64,000 nt of DNA from an uncultured Erythrobacter sp. (GCA_947488755.1 CANLAD010000001.1:2489501-2553500), one strand, 5' to 3'; positions 51,105 to 60,181 are shown, numbered from the stretch's first letter. The notes: generated from the sequence alone by a model not told the origin. A program made the numbers and translations.

Positions 51105-53744
51105 GTGACACAGATTTCCCAGCGCCATAACCAGGACGAAGGCCGCGTTCGCGCGGTGCTCGGCCCGACCAATACCGGAAAGACGCATCTCGCAATTGAG
51201 CGGATGTGCGGCCATGCGAGCGGCATGATGGGTTTCCCGCTGCGGCTGCTTGCGCGCGAGGTCTATGATCGCGTGCGGGCGATCAAGGGCGATGACGCCG
51301 TGGCGCTCATCACGGGCGAGCAGCGGATCGAGCCGCCCAAAGCTCGGTATTTCTGTTGCACGGCCGAAGCGATGGACCGGACCGGTGGCGGGCACGCTTT
51401 CGTTGCGATCGACGAAGCGCAGATCGGCGCGGATCCCGAACGCGGGCATATCTTCACCGATCGGCTGTTGAACGCGCGCGGGCGGGAAGAAACAATGATC
51501 CTCGGGTCCGCGACGCTGGAGCCGATCGTGCGCCAATTGATCCCGCGCGCCGAACTGGTTGAACGCCCGCGCTTCTCGACCCTCACCCATGCGGGCAGCG
51601 CCAAACTGTCGCGCCTGCCCCCGCGCAGTGCGGTCGTCGCTTTCTCGGTCGAGCAGGTCTATGCCATGGCCGAAGCGCTGCGCAGGTTTCGCGGCGGGGC
51701 GGCGGTGGTGATGGGGGCGCTCTCGCCGGAAACGCGCAACAAGCAGGTCGAACTGTTCCAGAATGGCGAAGTGGACTACATCGTCGCGACCGATGCGATC
51801 GGCATGGGTCTCAACCTCGATCTCCACCACGTCGCCTTCGCCGCGCTGTCGAAATATGATGGACGGCGCAAACGGCGACTGACCCCGGCGGAGATGGCGC
51901 AGATCGCCGGGCGGGCGGGACGACACCAGCGCGACGGCAGCTTTGGCACGCTCACGGGAGGGGGGAGCCGGTCGGGCGCGCCGCTCGAATTCACCGAGGA
52001 AGAGATCTACGCGATCGAGGAGCACCGTTTCGCGCCGGTGACGCACGTTTACTGGCGCGAAGCCGAACCGCGGTTCGACACTCTCGATGTGCTGATTGGC
52101 GATCTCGAAGCGCCGCCGACCGAAGAGGCCCTGCGACGCGCGCCCGAAGCGATCGACCTCGCCGTGCTCAAGCGTCTGGCAAGCGAGCCATTGGCCGACA
52201 GCATTCGCGGCCCGGGCAGTGTCCGGCGGTTCTGGGAAGTGTGTTCGCTCCCCGATTTTCGACAGGTAGGCATTGATCCACACGCTCGCTTCGTCGCGCG
52301 GCTGTGGCAGGATCTGCGCGAAGATTATCTCGGCGCGGATTTCGTCGCGGCTCGCATCGCCGAACTCGACAGAACGCAGGGTGATATCGACACGCTGCAA
52401 GGGCGCATAGCGGCGATCCGGTCCTGGGCCTACATCTGCCAGCGGCCCGATTGGGTGCTGGCCCGCGATGAGATGGCGGCTCGCGCTCGGGCTGTGGAAG
52501 CGAGGCTGTCCGATGCGCTGCACGCGCGGCTGACCGAACGTTTCGTCAATCGGAGGACGACAATTCTGATGAAATCGTTGGGGCAGGATGGCAGCGCGCT
52601 GCCCGTCACGCTCGATGATGATGGAAATCTCAGCGTCGAGGGCGAAACGATCGGCAGGCTCGAAGGGTTTCGCTTCATGGTCGATCCCGCCGCCGGACTG
52701 GCCGATCGCAAGATGCTGCTCGCGGCGGGCGAGAAGGCGCTGCCGGGCATACTGGCGCAACGCGCCCGATCGCTGATCGAACGAGGGCAAGACGACCTCG
52801 CAATCGAGAAGGGCGCGCTTGTCTGGCAGGGGCATACGCTGGCCCGCATCATCGTGCCAGACGATTTCGGTCCGGCTCGGCTGGAATGGAATCGCGACGT
52901 CGCTAAGCTTCCTGATGCGGTGCGCGGCGAGCTTGAAGCGGCTTTGTCGCGATGGCTTGAACGCAGACTGGAACCGCTCGCCCAGATGCGCAAACTGGCC
53001 AAGGCGGCGCGCGATCCCGAAGCGGGAAGCGAAGCGCGCGCCTTGCTCATCACGCTGGTGGACGCGCGCGGTGTCGTGGCGCGCGAAAAGGCCGGGCTCG
53101 AACACCTACCTAAAACCCTGCGTCCGTTTCTGCGCCGTCTCGGCGTCACGTTCGGCGCGCTCGACATCTTTGCGCCGGCGCTGTTGAAGCCCGCGCCTCG
53201 TCGATTGCTACATGCGCTGGGCCTCGACCGGAGACCCCTGCAGGAAGCAATGCTCCCGACCCTTGCCGACACCCGCAGCATTCCGGCGGGCTATCGGCGA
53301 GCGGGTGAACAACTCATTCGCGTCGACCTGGCCGAAAAGATACTTCGCGCCGCGTTCGACGCGCGGGCAAAAGCTGCCACCGCTGCACCAAAGGCGCGCA
53401 CGCCGCGTTTCCGGATCGATCTGGCACTCCCGGTTTCGATTGGTCTGGAGGAGGAGAATGCGCGGCGCCTGCTCGGCAGTGCGGGCTTCCGTCTTCATCG
53501 CGCACGCGTCTTGGCGGACAACGCGTCTGGCCCGCCCGCTCCTGGCAGCTGGACGTGGCATCCCCGGCGCGGTGTGCCAAAGCGCGATGCCAAACGGCCC
53601 GGCAAGAACCGCAAGCCAGCCGCTCGTGCCGAAAGACGTAGCCCGAATGGTGGCAAGCGCGAACAAGGAAAACCTCGCCCCGAACATGGTCCTGCACGTG
53701 CGGGTGGTGCCTTCGACAAACTGGCGGATTTGCTGCGCGAATGA
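51105..53744 (+). CDS. Suv3-like DExH/D-box RNA helicase
   Basis: 879 residues from a GTG at 51105. Motif I VLGPTNTGKTHLA (about residue 20) is the signature of Suv3/SUPV3L1 helicases; motif II is DEAQ; then GSATLEP, VVAFSVEQVYAMAEAL, IVATDAIGMGLNL and QIAGRAGRHQRDG (motif VI). Alpha-helical C-terminal domains follow and a basic tail (about 60 residues, rich in R, K, P, G). In mitochondria Suv3 works with an exoribonuclease in RNA decay; bacterial relatives are probably RNA-processing helicases. It overlaps the S4-domain gene by four bases. The track start at 50820 reads back across the divergent gene. Confidence 0.9.
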   Translation: MTQISQRHNQDEGRVRAVLGPTNTGKTHLAIERMCGHASGMMGFPLRLLAREVYDRVRAIKGDDAVALITGEQRIEPPKARYFCCTAEAMDRTGGGHAFVAIDEAQIGADPERGHIFTDRLLNARGREETMILGSATLEPIVRQLIPRAELVERPRFSTLTHAGSAKLSRLPPRSAVVAFSVEQVYAMAEALRRFRGGAAVVMGALSPETRNKQVELFQNGEVDYIVATDAIGMGLNLDLHHVAFAALSKYDGRRKRRLTPAEMAQIAGRAGRHQRDGSFGTLTGGGSRSGAPLEFTEEEIYAIEEHRFAPVTHVYWREAEPRFDTLDVLIGDLEAPPTEEALRRAPEAIDLAVLKRLASEPLADSIRGPGSVRRFWEVCSLPDFRQVGIDPHARFVARLWQDLREDYLGADFVAARIAELDRTQGDIDTLQGRIAAIRSWAYICQRPDWVLARDEMAARARAVEARLSDALHARLTERFVNRRTTILMKSLGQDGSALPVTLDDDGNLSVEGETIGRLEGFRFMVDPAAGLADRKMLLAAGEKALPGILAQRARSLIERGQDDLAIEKGALVWQGHTLARIIVPDDFGPARLEWNRDVAKLPDAVRGELEAALSRWLERRLEPLAQMRKLAKAARDPEAGSEARALLITLVDARGVVAREKAGLEHLPKTLRPFLRRLGVTFGALDIFAPALLKPAPRRLLHALGLDRRPLQEAMLPTLADTRSIPAGYRRAGEQLIRVDLAEKILRAAFDARAKAATAAPKARTPRFRIDLALPVSIGLEEENARRLLGSAGFRLHRARVLADNASGPPAPGSWTWHPRRGVPKRDAKRPGKNRKPAARAERRSPNGGKREQGKPRPEHGPARAGGAFDKLADLLRE

Positions 53745-54079
53745 GCAAGCGAACCACGCCAGGTGATCCGTCGCCGCAAAAGATGCGGCTCGATCGGCTG
53801 CTGGTCTATCTTCGGTTCGCGCGCACACGCTCGGCCGCGTCTCGTTTGATTGCCAAGAGCGCTTTGCGCCGCAATAGAATTCGTGTGCGGCGCTCTAGCG
53901 AGGCAATCGCTATTGGAGATGTCCTGACCTTCGCGATCGGGAATACGGTGAGGATTATCGAAATCGTCTCTTTGCCGGAAAGGCGTGGACCCCCCGCGAT
54001 GGCTCAATCGCACTATCGCGACCTTGACCACGACCTTGACCATCGGGGCGAAATGCCCCTAGCAGCGCCCCGCACATAG
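53741..54079 (+). CDS. S4-domain RNA-binding protein (Hsp15-like)
   Basis: 112 residues. An S4 RNA-binding domain (MRLDRLLVYLRFARTRSAASRLI … NRIRVRRSSEAIAIGDVLTFA) occupies most of the protein. This is the Hsp15/RqcH-associated group that binds stalled 50S subunits carrying tRNA, or structured RNA more generally. Start overlaps the helicase stop by four bases (ATGA), so the two are co-translated and likely share an RNA role. Confidence 0.85.
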   Translation: MSKRTTPGDPSPQKMRLDRLLVYLRFARTRSAASRLIAKSALRRNRIRVRRSSEAIAIGDVLTFAIGNTVRIIEIVSLPERRGPPAMAQSHYRDLDHDLDHRGEMPLAAPRT

Positions 54080-54127
54080 AGCACCGCGGCCCAGAGCTCA
54101 CCCGATTTTGGAAATGAAAGATACCCA

Positions 54128-54466
54128 ATGACTTACGTCGTCACCGATGACTGCATCAAATGCAAGTACACCGATTGCGTCGAGGTGTGCCCGGTGGATT
54201 GTTTCTACGAGGGCGAGAACATGCTGGTGATCAATCCCAGCGAGTGCATCGATTGCGGCGTGTGCGAGCCCGAATGTCCAGCCGAGGCGATTCTTCCCGA
54301 CACCGAGGACGGGTTGGAGAAGTGGCTTGAACTCAACACCAAGTTCTCCGCCGAGTGGCCAAACATAACCGGCCAGAAAGAACCGCCTGCGGATGCCGAT
54401 GACCACAAGGGCGAAAAGGGTAAGTTCGAGAAGTATTTCAGCCCGGAGCCGGGTGAGGGCGACTAG
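54128..54466 (+). CDS. fdxA: Ferredoxin FdxA (7Fe-8S type)
   Basis: 112 residues. The N-terminal [26 protein letters not shown] and [17 protein letters not shown] carry the cysteines for a [3Fe-4S] and a [4Fe-4S] cluster in the pattern typical of alphaproteobacterial FdxA. The C-terminal half ([16 protein letters not shown]) is the usual extension. It transfers single electrons in the cytoplasm; partners are not evident here. It follows the S4 gene by 48 bp. Confidence 0.95.
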   Translation: MTYVVTDDCIKCKYTDCVEVCPVDCFYEGENMLVINPSECIDCGVCEPECPAEAILPDTEDGLEKWLELNTKFSAEWPNITGQKEPPADADDHKGEKGKFEKYFSPEPGEGD

Positions 54467-54558
54467 CGCGTCCGTTGGGCACCCCTTGTCGTGTTTGGGT
54501 TGCCCTCAAGTCACAGTGAAGTGCGGAACATGACCGCCCGCGCGCGGTTCGGACTGTC

Positions 54559-55371
54559 ATGCCTTCTCTTTTCCACACCCTGAAAAGCGCATGGTCGCGC
54601 GCGAGCGATGCCGATATCGGCCTAATCGCCGCGGGGATCGCCTACTACACCTTCCTGTCTTTCATGCCGCTGCTCGCCGCGACGGTGCTGATCTACGGGT
54701 TTGCCGTCGATCCGCAGACCTTGGCGCAGCACACCGGCCGGTTGGCACAGTCTCTCCCCGGCTCTGCGGCACAGTTGGTGACCGACCAGCTCGAAGCGGT
54801 TGTCGAATCGCGTAGCGGAGCGAGCGGGTTGGGCCTCTTGGCAGCACTCGCAGGATCGCTATTCGCCGCGCGGGTGGCGGCGGGCGCTGTGATCAAGGCG
54901 CTGAACGATGCTTTCGGGGCCGAGGAAAGCCGCGGGTTCATCAAATCCAACCTGCTCGCGCTCGCGATCACTGTCGGCGCTGCGGTCGCGATGGGTCTGG
55001 TCGCCGGGACAACCGCAGTTACGTCGACCGTTCTCGGCGGATCGGGCGGCGGGTTCGCCAGCTACGCCATTGTCGGAGCGGCGGGCGTGGGCGGTGCCAT
55101 GCTGGCATATCGCGTGGTGCCCAATACGCAGGGTGTCAGCAAAGGCGCTGCGTTACGCGGTGCAGTCCTGTTTGCTCTGGGCTGGATGGCGGCGAGCGCG
55201 GGTTTCGGCCTCTATGTGTCGCGCTTTGGTGATTACAATGCGACTTACGGCTCGCTCGGCGCGATTATCGTGTTCCTGACATGGCTGTTCCTCAGCGCCT
55301 ATCTGCTTTTACTGGGCGCGCACATAGCCTGCGCCTGGGACGTGAAATCGGAACGGCCTGAACACGGCTGA
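54559..55371 (+). CDS. YihY/BrkB-family inner-membrane protein
   Basis: 270 residues with about six membrane segments and the family core: SDADIGLIAAGIAYYTFLSFMPLLAATVLIYGF, ESRGFIKSNLLALAITVGAAVAMGLV and YGSLGAIIVFLTWLFLSAYLLLLGAHI. It is shorter than the copy at 1359 and lacks its cytoplasmic extensions. Function of the family is unknown. It lies 93 bp after fdxA. Confidence 0.87.
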   Translation: MPSLFHTLKSAWSRASDADIGLIAAGIAYYTFLSFMPLLAATVLIYGFAVDPQTLAQHTGRLAQSLPGSAAQLVTDQLEAVVESRSGASGLGLLAALAGSLFAARVAAGAVIKALNDAFGAEESRGFIKSNLLALAITVGAAVAMGLVAGTTAVTSTVLGGSGGGFASYAIVGAAGVGGAMLAYRVVPNTQGVSKGAALRGAVLFALGWMAASAGFGLYVSRFGDYNATYGSLGAIIVFLTWLFLSAYLLLLGAHIACAWDVKSERPEHG

Positions 55372-55390
55372 TCCCAGGTATGACCAAGAC

Positions 55391-55421
55391 TCGCAATATT
55401 GTTGCGATTGTGTTATATAAT
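55391..55421 (+). promoter_or_regulatory. Inverted repeat and -10 box upstream of carD
   Basis: TCGCAA-N5-TTGCGA (55391-55407) is followed by TATAAT (55416-55421) in an otherwise gene-free 233-bp region. A good -35 at 16-18 bp is not seen. carD starts about 180 bp after the -10, leaving room for a long 5' leader. The repeat resembles the palindrome upstream of clpA. Confidence 0.4.
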
Positions 55422-55604
55422 GGTCAACCCGCGCCGGTTGGTCCCGGCGCAGGTGGGCAAACCAAAGAAGGACCGTCCTCCAGAGCGATAGTTTCAGCCG
55501 GTGAATTCCATTCGGCAGCAGCTTTCCTTTTGCGGAAGCGCGCGCCGTCTGGGCACCTGGAAATCGCTTAACTGCGAGCGAGGTCGATCGAAAGGAAAAA
55601 CTGC

Positions 55605-56138
55605 GTGGCAAGCAATGCGACTGCCTTTACCGTTGGCGATTATGTTGTCTACCCCAAGCACGGCGTTGGCCGGGTGATAGAACTGCAGAACGAGGAAATT
55701 GCCGGCATGCAGCTGGAGCTGTATGTCCTGCGCTTCGAAAAAGAGCGCATGACCCTGCGCGTACCTGTAAACAAGGTCGAAGCGATCGGAATGCGCAAAC
55801 TGTCTTCTGACAAAACGCTGAACGAAGCGATGGAAACCCTGAAGGGCAAACCCAAGGTTAAGCGCACCATGTGGTCGCGCCGCGCTCAGGAATATGAAGC
55901 GAAGATCAATTCCGGCGATCTCGTCTCGATTGCTGAAGTGACCCGTGATCTTTTCCGTCCTGAAGATCAGCCCGAGCAAAGCTATTCGGAGCGCCAGATT
56001 TTCGAAGCCGCGTCGAGCCGCCTGGCGCGTGAACTCGCCGCGATGGAGGAAACTGACGAGCCAACCGCGCTCGAGAAAATTCTCGATGTGCTGCGCGAGC
56101 ACGCGCCGCAATATTACGACAATGACGATGATAGCTGA
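55605..56138 (+). CDS. carD: CarD-family transcription factor
   Basis: 177 residues. The N-terminal RNA-polymerase-interacting Tudor-like domain reads FTVGDYVVYPKHGVGRVIELQNEEI, and the C-terminal helical DNA-binding domain includes KPKVKRTMWSRRAQEYEAKI. CarD binds the RNA polymerase beta subunit and stabilises open complexes at many promoters, including those for rRNA. The GTG start has GAAAGGA upstream. A terminator directly follows, so carD is probably transcribed alone. Confidence 0.95.
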   Translation: MASNATAFTVGDYVVYPKHGVGRVIELQNEEIAGMQLELYVLRFEKERMTLRVPVNKVEAIGMRKLSSDKTLNEAMETLKGKPKVKRTMWSRRAQEYEAKINSGDLVSIAEVTRDLFRPEDQPEQSYSERQIFEAASSRLARELAAMEETDEPTALEKILDVLREHAPQYYDNDDDS

Positions 56139-56160
56139 AACGTAAATCAGCACGTAATAC

Positions 56161-56194
56161 AAAGGGGGTCGCTCTCGAGAGCGGCCCCTTTTTT
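56161..56194 (+). terminator. Intrinsic terminator after carD
   Basis: GGGGTCGCTCTCGAGAGCGGCCCC forms a long stem around a self-complementary CGCTCTCGAGAGCG core, with AAA before it and TTTTTT after it, 23 bp past the carD stop. Textbook rho-independent layout. Confidence 0.9.
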
Positions 56195-56287
56195 CTGCGC
56201 ATCCGCTTTTATCACTCACACCTTGCCGATCCCTGCTTGGTGTATTATCGTCGCAACACGCTAAGACATGCTGTTGTGGAGGGAAAC

Positions 56288-57043
56288 ATGATTGATATCG
56301 CAAAGCAGTATTTCGCCAGAATGGCGCCAGTCGCGATGGGCCTCGCGCTAGCGGGCTGCGCATATGCGGATTGGGGAGGTGACGTCGCCGGCGTATCGCT
56401 CGCTGAGCTGGATACGTCCGGCGATGCGCCGTCCAGCATCGAACTGGCCGGTCCAGATACCGTCATCATCACCGAAGGAACGACCTTCACCGTGGCGCTG
56501 GAGGGGGATACGTCTGCGGGAGACGCCATGCGCTTCGATCGCGACGACGATCGCCTCGTGATCGCGCGTGACAGCGACATTTATGACGGTTCGCGCAAGG
56601 CGATCGTGCGGGTTACCGCGCCCGCGGTTTCCGCCCTCGCAATCGCAGGCAGCGGCGAGCTCCGGGCGGCGACGCTGACGGGTGATTCAAGCATAGAGGT
56701 GGCTGGATCCGGCACGATCGATGTGCAGTCCATAACCGCCGAACGCCTTGTGATTGAGATTGCAGGGTCAGGCGAAGTCACCGGCGCGGGCACAGCGCGC
56801 GCACTTGAGGTGGAGATCGCGGGGTCAGGTGACGTACAACTCGCCTCGCTCTCGGCGGACGATGTCTCGGTTGAAATTGCGGGGTCCGGCGATGTCGAGG
56901 TTTCGTCCGACGGGCGAGCTTCGGCGGAGATTGCAGGGTCGGGCGATGTCACGGTCTTCGGCTCAGCCAGTTGCACGGTTGAGAGCGCCGGGTCAGGTTC
57001 GTTGACTTGCCAGCCACGCAGCGAAGCGGGCGCCGCCGAATAA
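56288..57043 (+). CDS. Lipoprotein with GIN (DUF2807) auto-adhesin-like beta-helix
   Basis: 251 residues. The ATG at 56288 follows GGAGGGAAAC. A signal with lipobox LAGC (MGLALAGCAYADW) is followed by a repetitive beta domain in which the motif I/V-A-G-S-G recurs at least six times (ALAIAGSGELRA, IEVAGSGTIDV, VEIAGSGDVQLA, VEIAGSGDVEVS, AEIAGSGDVTVF). This is the head-GIN/DUF2807 pattern, a right-handed parallel beta-helix. Most family members are exported and of unknown function; adhesion has been suggested. The repeats are visible in DNA too, so copy number may vary. Confidence 0.85.
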   Translation: MIDIAKQYFARMAPVAMGLALAGCAYADWGGDVAGVSLAELDTSGDAPSSIELAGPDTVIITEGTTFTVALEGDTSAGDAMRFDRDDDRLVIARDSDIYDGSRKAIVRVTAPAVSALAIAGSGELRAATLTGDSSIEVAGSGTIDVQSITAERLVIEIAGSGEVTGAGTARALEVEIAGSGDVQLASLSADDVSVEIAGSGDVEVSSDGRASAEIAGSGDVTVFGSASCTVESAGSGSLTCQPRSEAGAAE

Positions 57044-57074
57044 AGGTTCGCGCGAAACGGACAGGACCGCATCG

Positions 57075-57407
57075 ATGCAGATGAAACAAGTAATCGTATG
57101 CGCGCTTCTCTCTCTGGCGGTCTCGGGATGCCTCGTCAGAACTGCAGCAGATGTCGTGACCGCGCCCGTCCGGGTCGGGGCGAAAGCGGTAGACCTGGCA
57201 ACGACCAGTCAATCCGAAGCGGACGAAAAGCGCGGGCGTGAGCTCAGGAAACACGAAGAACGCCTCGGCAAACTGGAGCGCGAGTACGAAAAACAGCTCG
57301 CGCGGTGCAACGAGGGCAATGCCGAAGCTTGCAACGACGCACGCGAAACCCATGCCGAGATCGAGATACTTCTTCCGACGATCCCAGCAGAGCCCGACGA
57401 GAAATGA
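57075..57407 (+). CDS. Small lipoprotein of unknown function
   Basis: 110 residues. Signal with lipobox VSGC (IVCALLSLAVSGCLVRTA), a short region resembling small outer-membrane lipoproteins (ADVVTAPVRVGAKAVDLAT), and a charged coiled coil (KRGRELRKHEERLGKLEREYEKQL) with two cysteines (RCNEGNAEACND) that could pair. I do not recognise a family. It follows the GIN lipoprotein by 31 bp and probably shares its transcript. Confidence 0.75.
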   Translation: MQMKQVIVCALLSLAVSGCLVRTAADVVTAPVRVGAKAVDLATTSQSEADEKRGRELRKHEERLGKLEREYEKQLARCNEGNAEACNDARETHAEIEILLPTIPAEPDEK

Positions 57408-57414
57408 GAGCGGT

Positions 57415-58353
57415 TCAATCGACCGGAGCTGCCGCGCGCAGCAGTCGGTCGTTTATCGCGCGGCCCAGCCCCTCATTCGGGACCGGAGCGACGGCGATCC
57501 GGGATTTGTCGGCCTGCGCGGCTAGGTGCAAGCAATCGTAAAGGCGCGCAGCCGCCTCGGCGAGATCGCCTGCAGATGACAGGCTGACATCGCCACGTAC
57601 TGGCCCGAAGCCAATCAGGAATTCGTTGTGCTCTGCCTCGCGCGCGTCGAGCCTGACGGGCTTACCCGGCGCGTAATGGCTCGCAAGCTGGCCGGGCGCT
57701 TCGATCCGCTCCAGCACACTCGAACGATCTACTCTTTGAAATCCATCGACCGGCCCGGTCCGAAGCTCATCGATCGATCCATCGTCACGCACCGCAAGGA
57801 TCGTCGACTCCACGCCCGTCTCAGTCGCTCCGCCATCAAGCACCATGTCGATCCGTCCATCGAGAGAAGCAAGAACATGCTCTGGCGAAGTCGGGCTGAT
57901 GAAACCGCTGCGATTGGCTGATGGCGCGGCGAGCGGAAAGTCCAGTTGCGCGAGCACAGCCTGAGCGACGCGATGCGCCGGAACCCTGATGGCCACACTC
58001 GGCAATCCGGCAGTGACCGCCTGCGCCAACCCGCTGTCGCCTCGCTGGGGCACGACCAGTGTCAGCGACCCGGGCCAGTGCTTTTTTGCAAGTGCTTCAG
58101 CCTTTGGCGAAAAGGCTCCGAACCGCCGGGCTTGCGAAAGATCGCGAACATGCACGATCAGGGGATTGGTGCTGGGCCGTCCCTTCGCCTCATAGATTCT
58201 CGCGACCGCCGCGTCGCTGTCGGCTCTGGCGGCGAGACCATACACGGTCTCGGTCGGGATCACGACCAGGCCGCCTTGCGCCAGCACTGCTGCAGCCTCG
58301 GCAATACCGGTCTCGTCCGCGGGAATGACAGGCGTTGTGTGCTTGCCGCTCAT
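57415..58353 (-). CDS. tsaC: L-threonylcarbamoyladenylate synthase (TsaC/Sua5)
   Basis: 312 residues, the long Sua5 form. The YrdC catalytic domain contains VIPTETVYGLAARADSDAAVARIYEAKGRPSTNPLIVHV and AAPSANRSGFISPTSPEHV; the C-terminal third is the Sua5 domain (APGQLASHYAPGKPVRL). It makes threonylcarbamoyl-AMP from threonine, bicarbonate and ATP for the t6A37 modification of ANN-decoding tRNAs. The ATG at 58353 is preferred over the track start, which overlaps the divergent acyl-CoA dehydrogenase promoter. Confidence 0.93.
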   Translation of the reverse strand: MSGKHTTPVIPADETGIAEAAAVLAQGGLVVIPTETVYGLAARADSDAAVARIYEAKGRPSTNPLIVHVRDLSQARRFGAFSPKAEALAKKHWPGSLTLVVPQRGDSGLAQAVTAGLPSVAIRVPAHRVAQAVLAQLDFPLAAPSANRSGFISPTSPEHVLASLDGRIDMVLDGGATETGVESTILAVRDDGSIDELRTGPVDGFQRVDRSSVLERIEAPGQLASHYAPGKPVRLDAREAEHNEFLIGFGPVRGDVSLSSAGDLAEAAARLYDCLHLAAQADKSRIAVAPVPNEGLGRAINDRLLRAAAPVD

Positions 58354-58426
58354 CGCATCGTCGCTATATCCTTGGGCGGTGCCTGCCAAGGCGTCCCCTC
58401 CCAAACCGCACAGGATTGCCCGAACC

Positions 58427-60169
58427 GTGACCCCCTATACGCCCCCCACCCAGGATCAGTTGCTCGCCATTCGCGTCAATGCCGGCATGGAAGAGCTCGC
58501 GCAGTCTGAAAAGTTCGCGCACGCCGAACCCGATCTCGTCGAGGCGATCGTCGAGGGCGTGGGGCAATTTGCCGCCGGGGAATTCGCACCGCTCAACCGT
58601 ATCGGCGATACTGAGGGCGCGCGGCTCGAGAACGGTGTGGTGCGGCTGCCGGATGGCTTCAAGGAAGCTTACGACGCCTATGTCGAGCAAGGCTGGAACG
58701 CGATTGCCAGCCCGGAAGAGTTCGGCGGACAGGGCCTGCCCTTCACGCTGTCTTGCAATGTGCTCGAAAATCTCGGCGCGGCGAACATGGCTTTCAATCT
58801 GCTGCCGATGCTTTCGGTCGGAGCGATTGAAGCTCTGGAGCACCACGGCAGCGAAGCGCAGCAAAAGCGCTTCCTCCCCGATCTGGTCAGCGGCAAATGG
58901 TCGGGCACGATGAACCTGACCGAACCCGCGGCGGGCAGCGATGTGGGCGCACTGCGCTCCACCGCCGAACCGATTGCGGACGGCGAGCATGCGGGCAAGT
59001 ACCGGATCGCAGGTCAGAAGATCTACATCACCTGGGGCGATCACGAGCTGGCGGAAAACATCGTCCACTTGGTGCTGGCGCGACTGCCCGATGCGCCCGA
59101 AGGCAGCCGCGGCGTTTCGATGTTCCTGGTTCCGAAATACCACGTTAACGCGGACGGATCGCTCGGCCCGCGCAACGATCTGCGACCGGTGAGTCTTGAA
59201 CACAAGCTGGGCATCAACGCTTCGCCCACCTGCGTCATGAGCTACGGCGACAACGGAGAGTGCATCGGGGAACTGGTGGGGCAGGAGAACCGAGGCCTCG
59301 CCGCCATGTTCACCATGATGAACAATGCCCGCATCAATGTCGGCAATCAGGGCAATCAGATCGCAGAGCGCGCGACACAGCAGGCGATGGCTTATGCCCT
59401 CGACCGAGTGCAGTCGGCCCGCGCCGGATCGCCCGATCGCAACCCGGTCGCCATTATCGAGCATCCTGACGTGCGGCGCATGATTCTGCGGATGAAGGCG
59501 CTGACCGAGGGGTGCCGCGCGTTGCTTTACTATTGCGCGGGGCAAGTCGACCGCGGAACGATCGGCGATGTCGACTCCAAAAACCGCGCCGAAATTCTAG
59601 TGCCATTATTGAAAGCATGGGGCACCGATATCGGAGTCGAGGTTGCCGGGATCGGCATCCAGGTCCACGGTGGCATGGGCTTCGTTGAAGAAACCGGCGC
59701 GGCTCAGCACTGGCGCGATTCGCGCATTGCTCCGATCTATGAAGGCACCAACGGCATCCAGGCCGCCGACCTCGTGACCCGCAAACTCGGGCTCGAAAAC
59801 GGCGAGGCGATGATCGCGCTGTTCGAGGAAATCGCGCGCGATGCAAGCGGGGAAGCGGCTCTCGCAGCGCTCGCGCAGGAATGCGCCGCAATCACGCGCT
59901 GGATGCGCGACGAAGCGAGCCTCGATGATCGACTGGCCGGCAGCGTACCCTTCACCACGATGGCGGCGGTCGCCGTCGCGGGGTGGCAGATGCTGAAGCA
60001 GACGCGGGCCATCGCACAAGGCGCAGCCCCCTCGCTCGCCGAAACGAAGCCGGTGACGACCCGCTTTTTCCTCGACCGGATTGTCCCCGAAGCGACCGGG
60101 ATGAAGGCGAGCGCGATTGCAGGGGCAGATCTGCTTTACACCATTCCGGTAGAGAAGCTCGCCGGTTGA
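58427..60169 (+). CDS. Acyl-CoA dehydrogenase, long form
   Basis: 580 residues from a GTG at 58427. N-terminal helical domain, middle beta domain with the FAD motif MNLTEPAAGSDVGALR, and C-terminal domain with IYEGTNGIQAADLVTRKL; an extra C-terminal domain (about 130 residues) places it in the roughly 600-residue FadE5/DmdC-like class. It should oxidise an acyl-CoA to the enoyl-CoA with electrons passed to ETF. Substrate is uncertain: fatty acyl or methylthiopropanoyl-CoA analogues are possible. The 73-bp gap to tsaC must contain both promoters. Confidence 0.9.
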   Translation: MTPYTPPTQDQLLAIRVNAGMEELAQSEKFAHAEPDLVEAIVEGVGQFAAGEFAPLNRIGDTEGARLENGVVRLPDGFKEAYDAYVEQGWNAIASPEEFGGQGLPFTLSCNVLENLGAANMAFNLLPMLSVGAIEALEHHGSEAQQKRFLPDLVSGKWSGTMNLTEPAAGSDVGALRSTAEPIADGEHAGKYRIAGQKIYITWGDHELAENIVHLVLARLPDAPEGSRGVSMFLVPKYHVNADGSLGPRNDLRPVSLEHKLGINASPTCVMSYGDNGECIGELVGQENRGLAAMFTMMNNARINVGNQGNQIAERATQQAMAYALDRVQSARAGSPDRNPVAIIEHPDVRRMILRMKALTEGCRALLYYCAGQVDRGTIGDVDSKNRAEILVPLLKAWGTDIGVEVAGIGIQVHGGMGFVEETGAAQHWRDSRIAPIYEGTNGIQAADLVTRKLGLENGEAMIALFEEIARDASGEAALAALAQECAAITRWMRDEASLDDRLAGSVPFTTMAAVAVAGWQMLKQTRAIAQGAAPSLAETKPVTTRFFLDRIVPEATGMKASAIAGADLLYTIPVEKLAG

Positions 60170-60181
60170 GCTTTCGTAAGG

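Noticed and set aside
50979-53105. 708-codon ORF antisense to the Suv3-like helicase
   Set aside because: Composition rich in R, H, D and Q with no domain; it mirrors the helicase codon bias and overlaps it completely.
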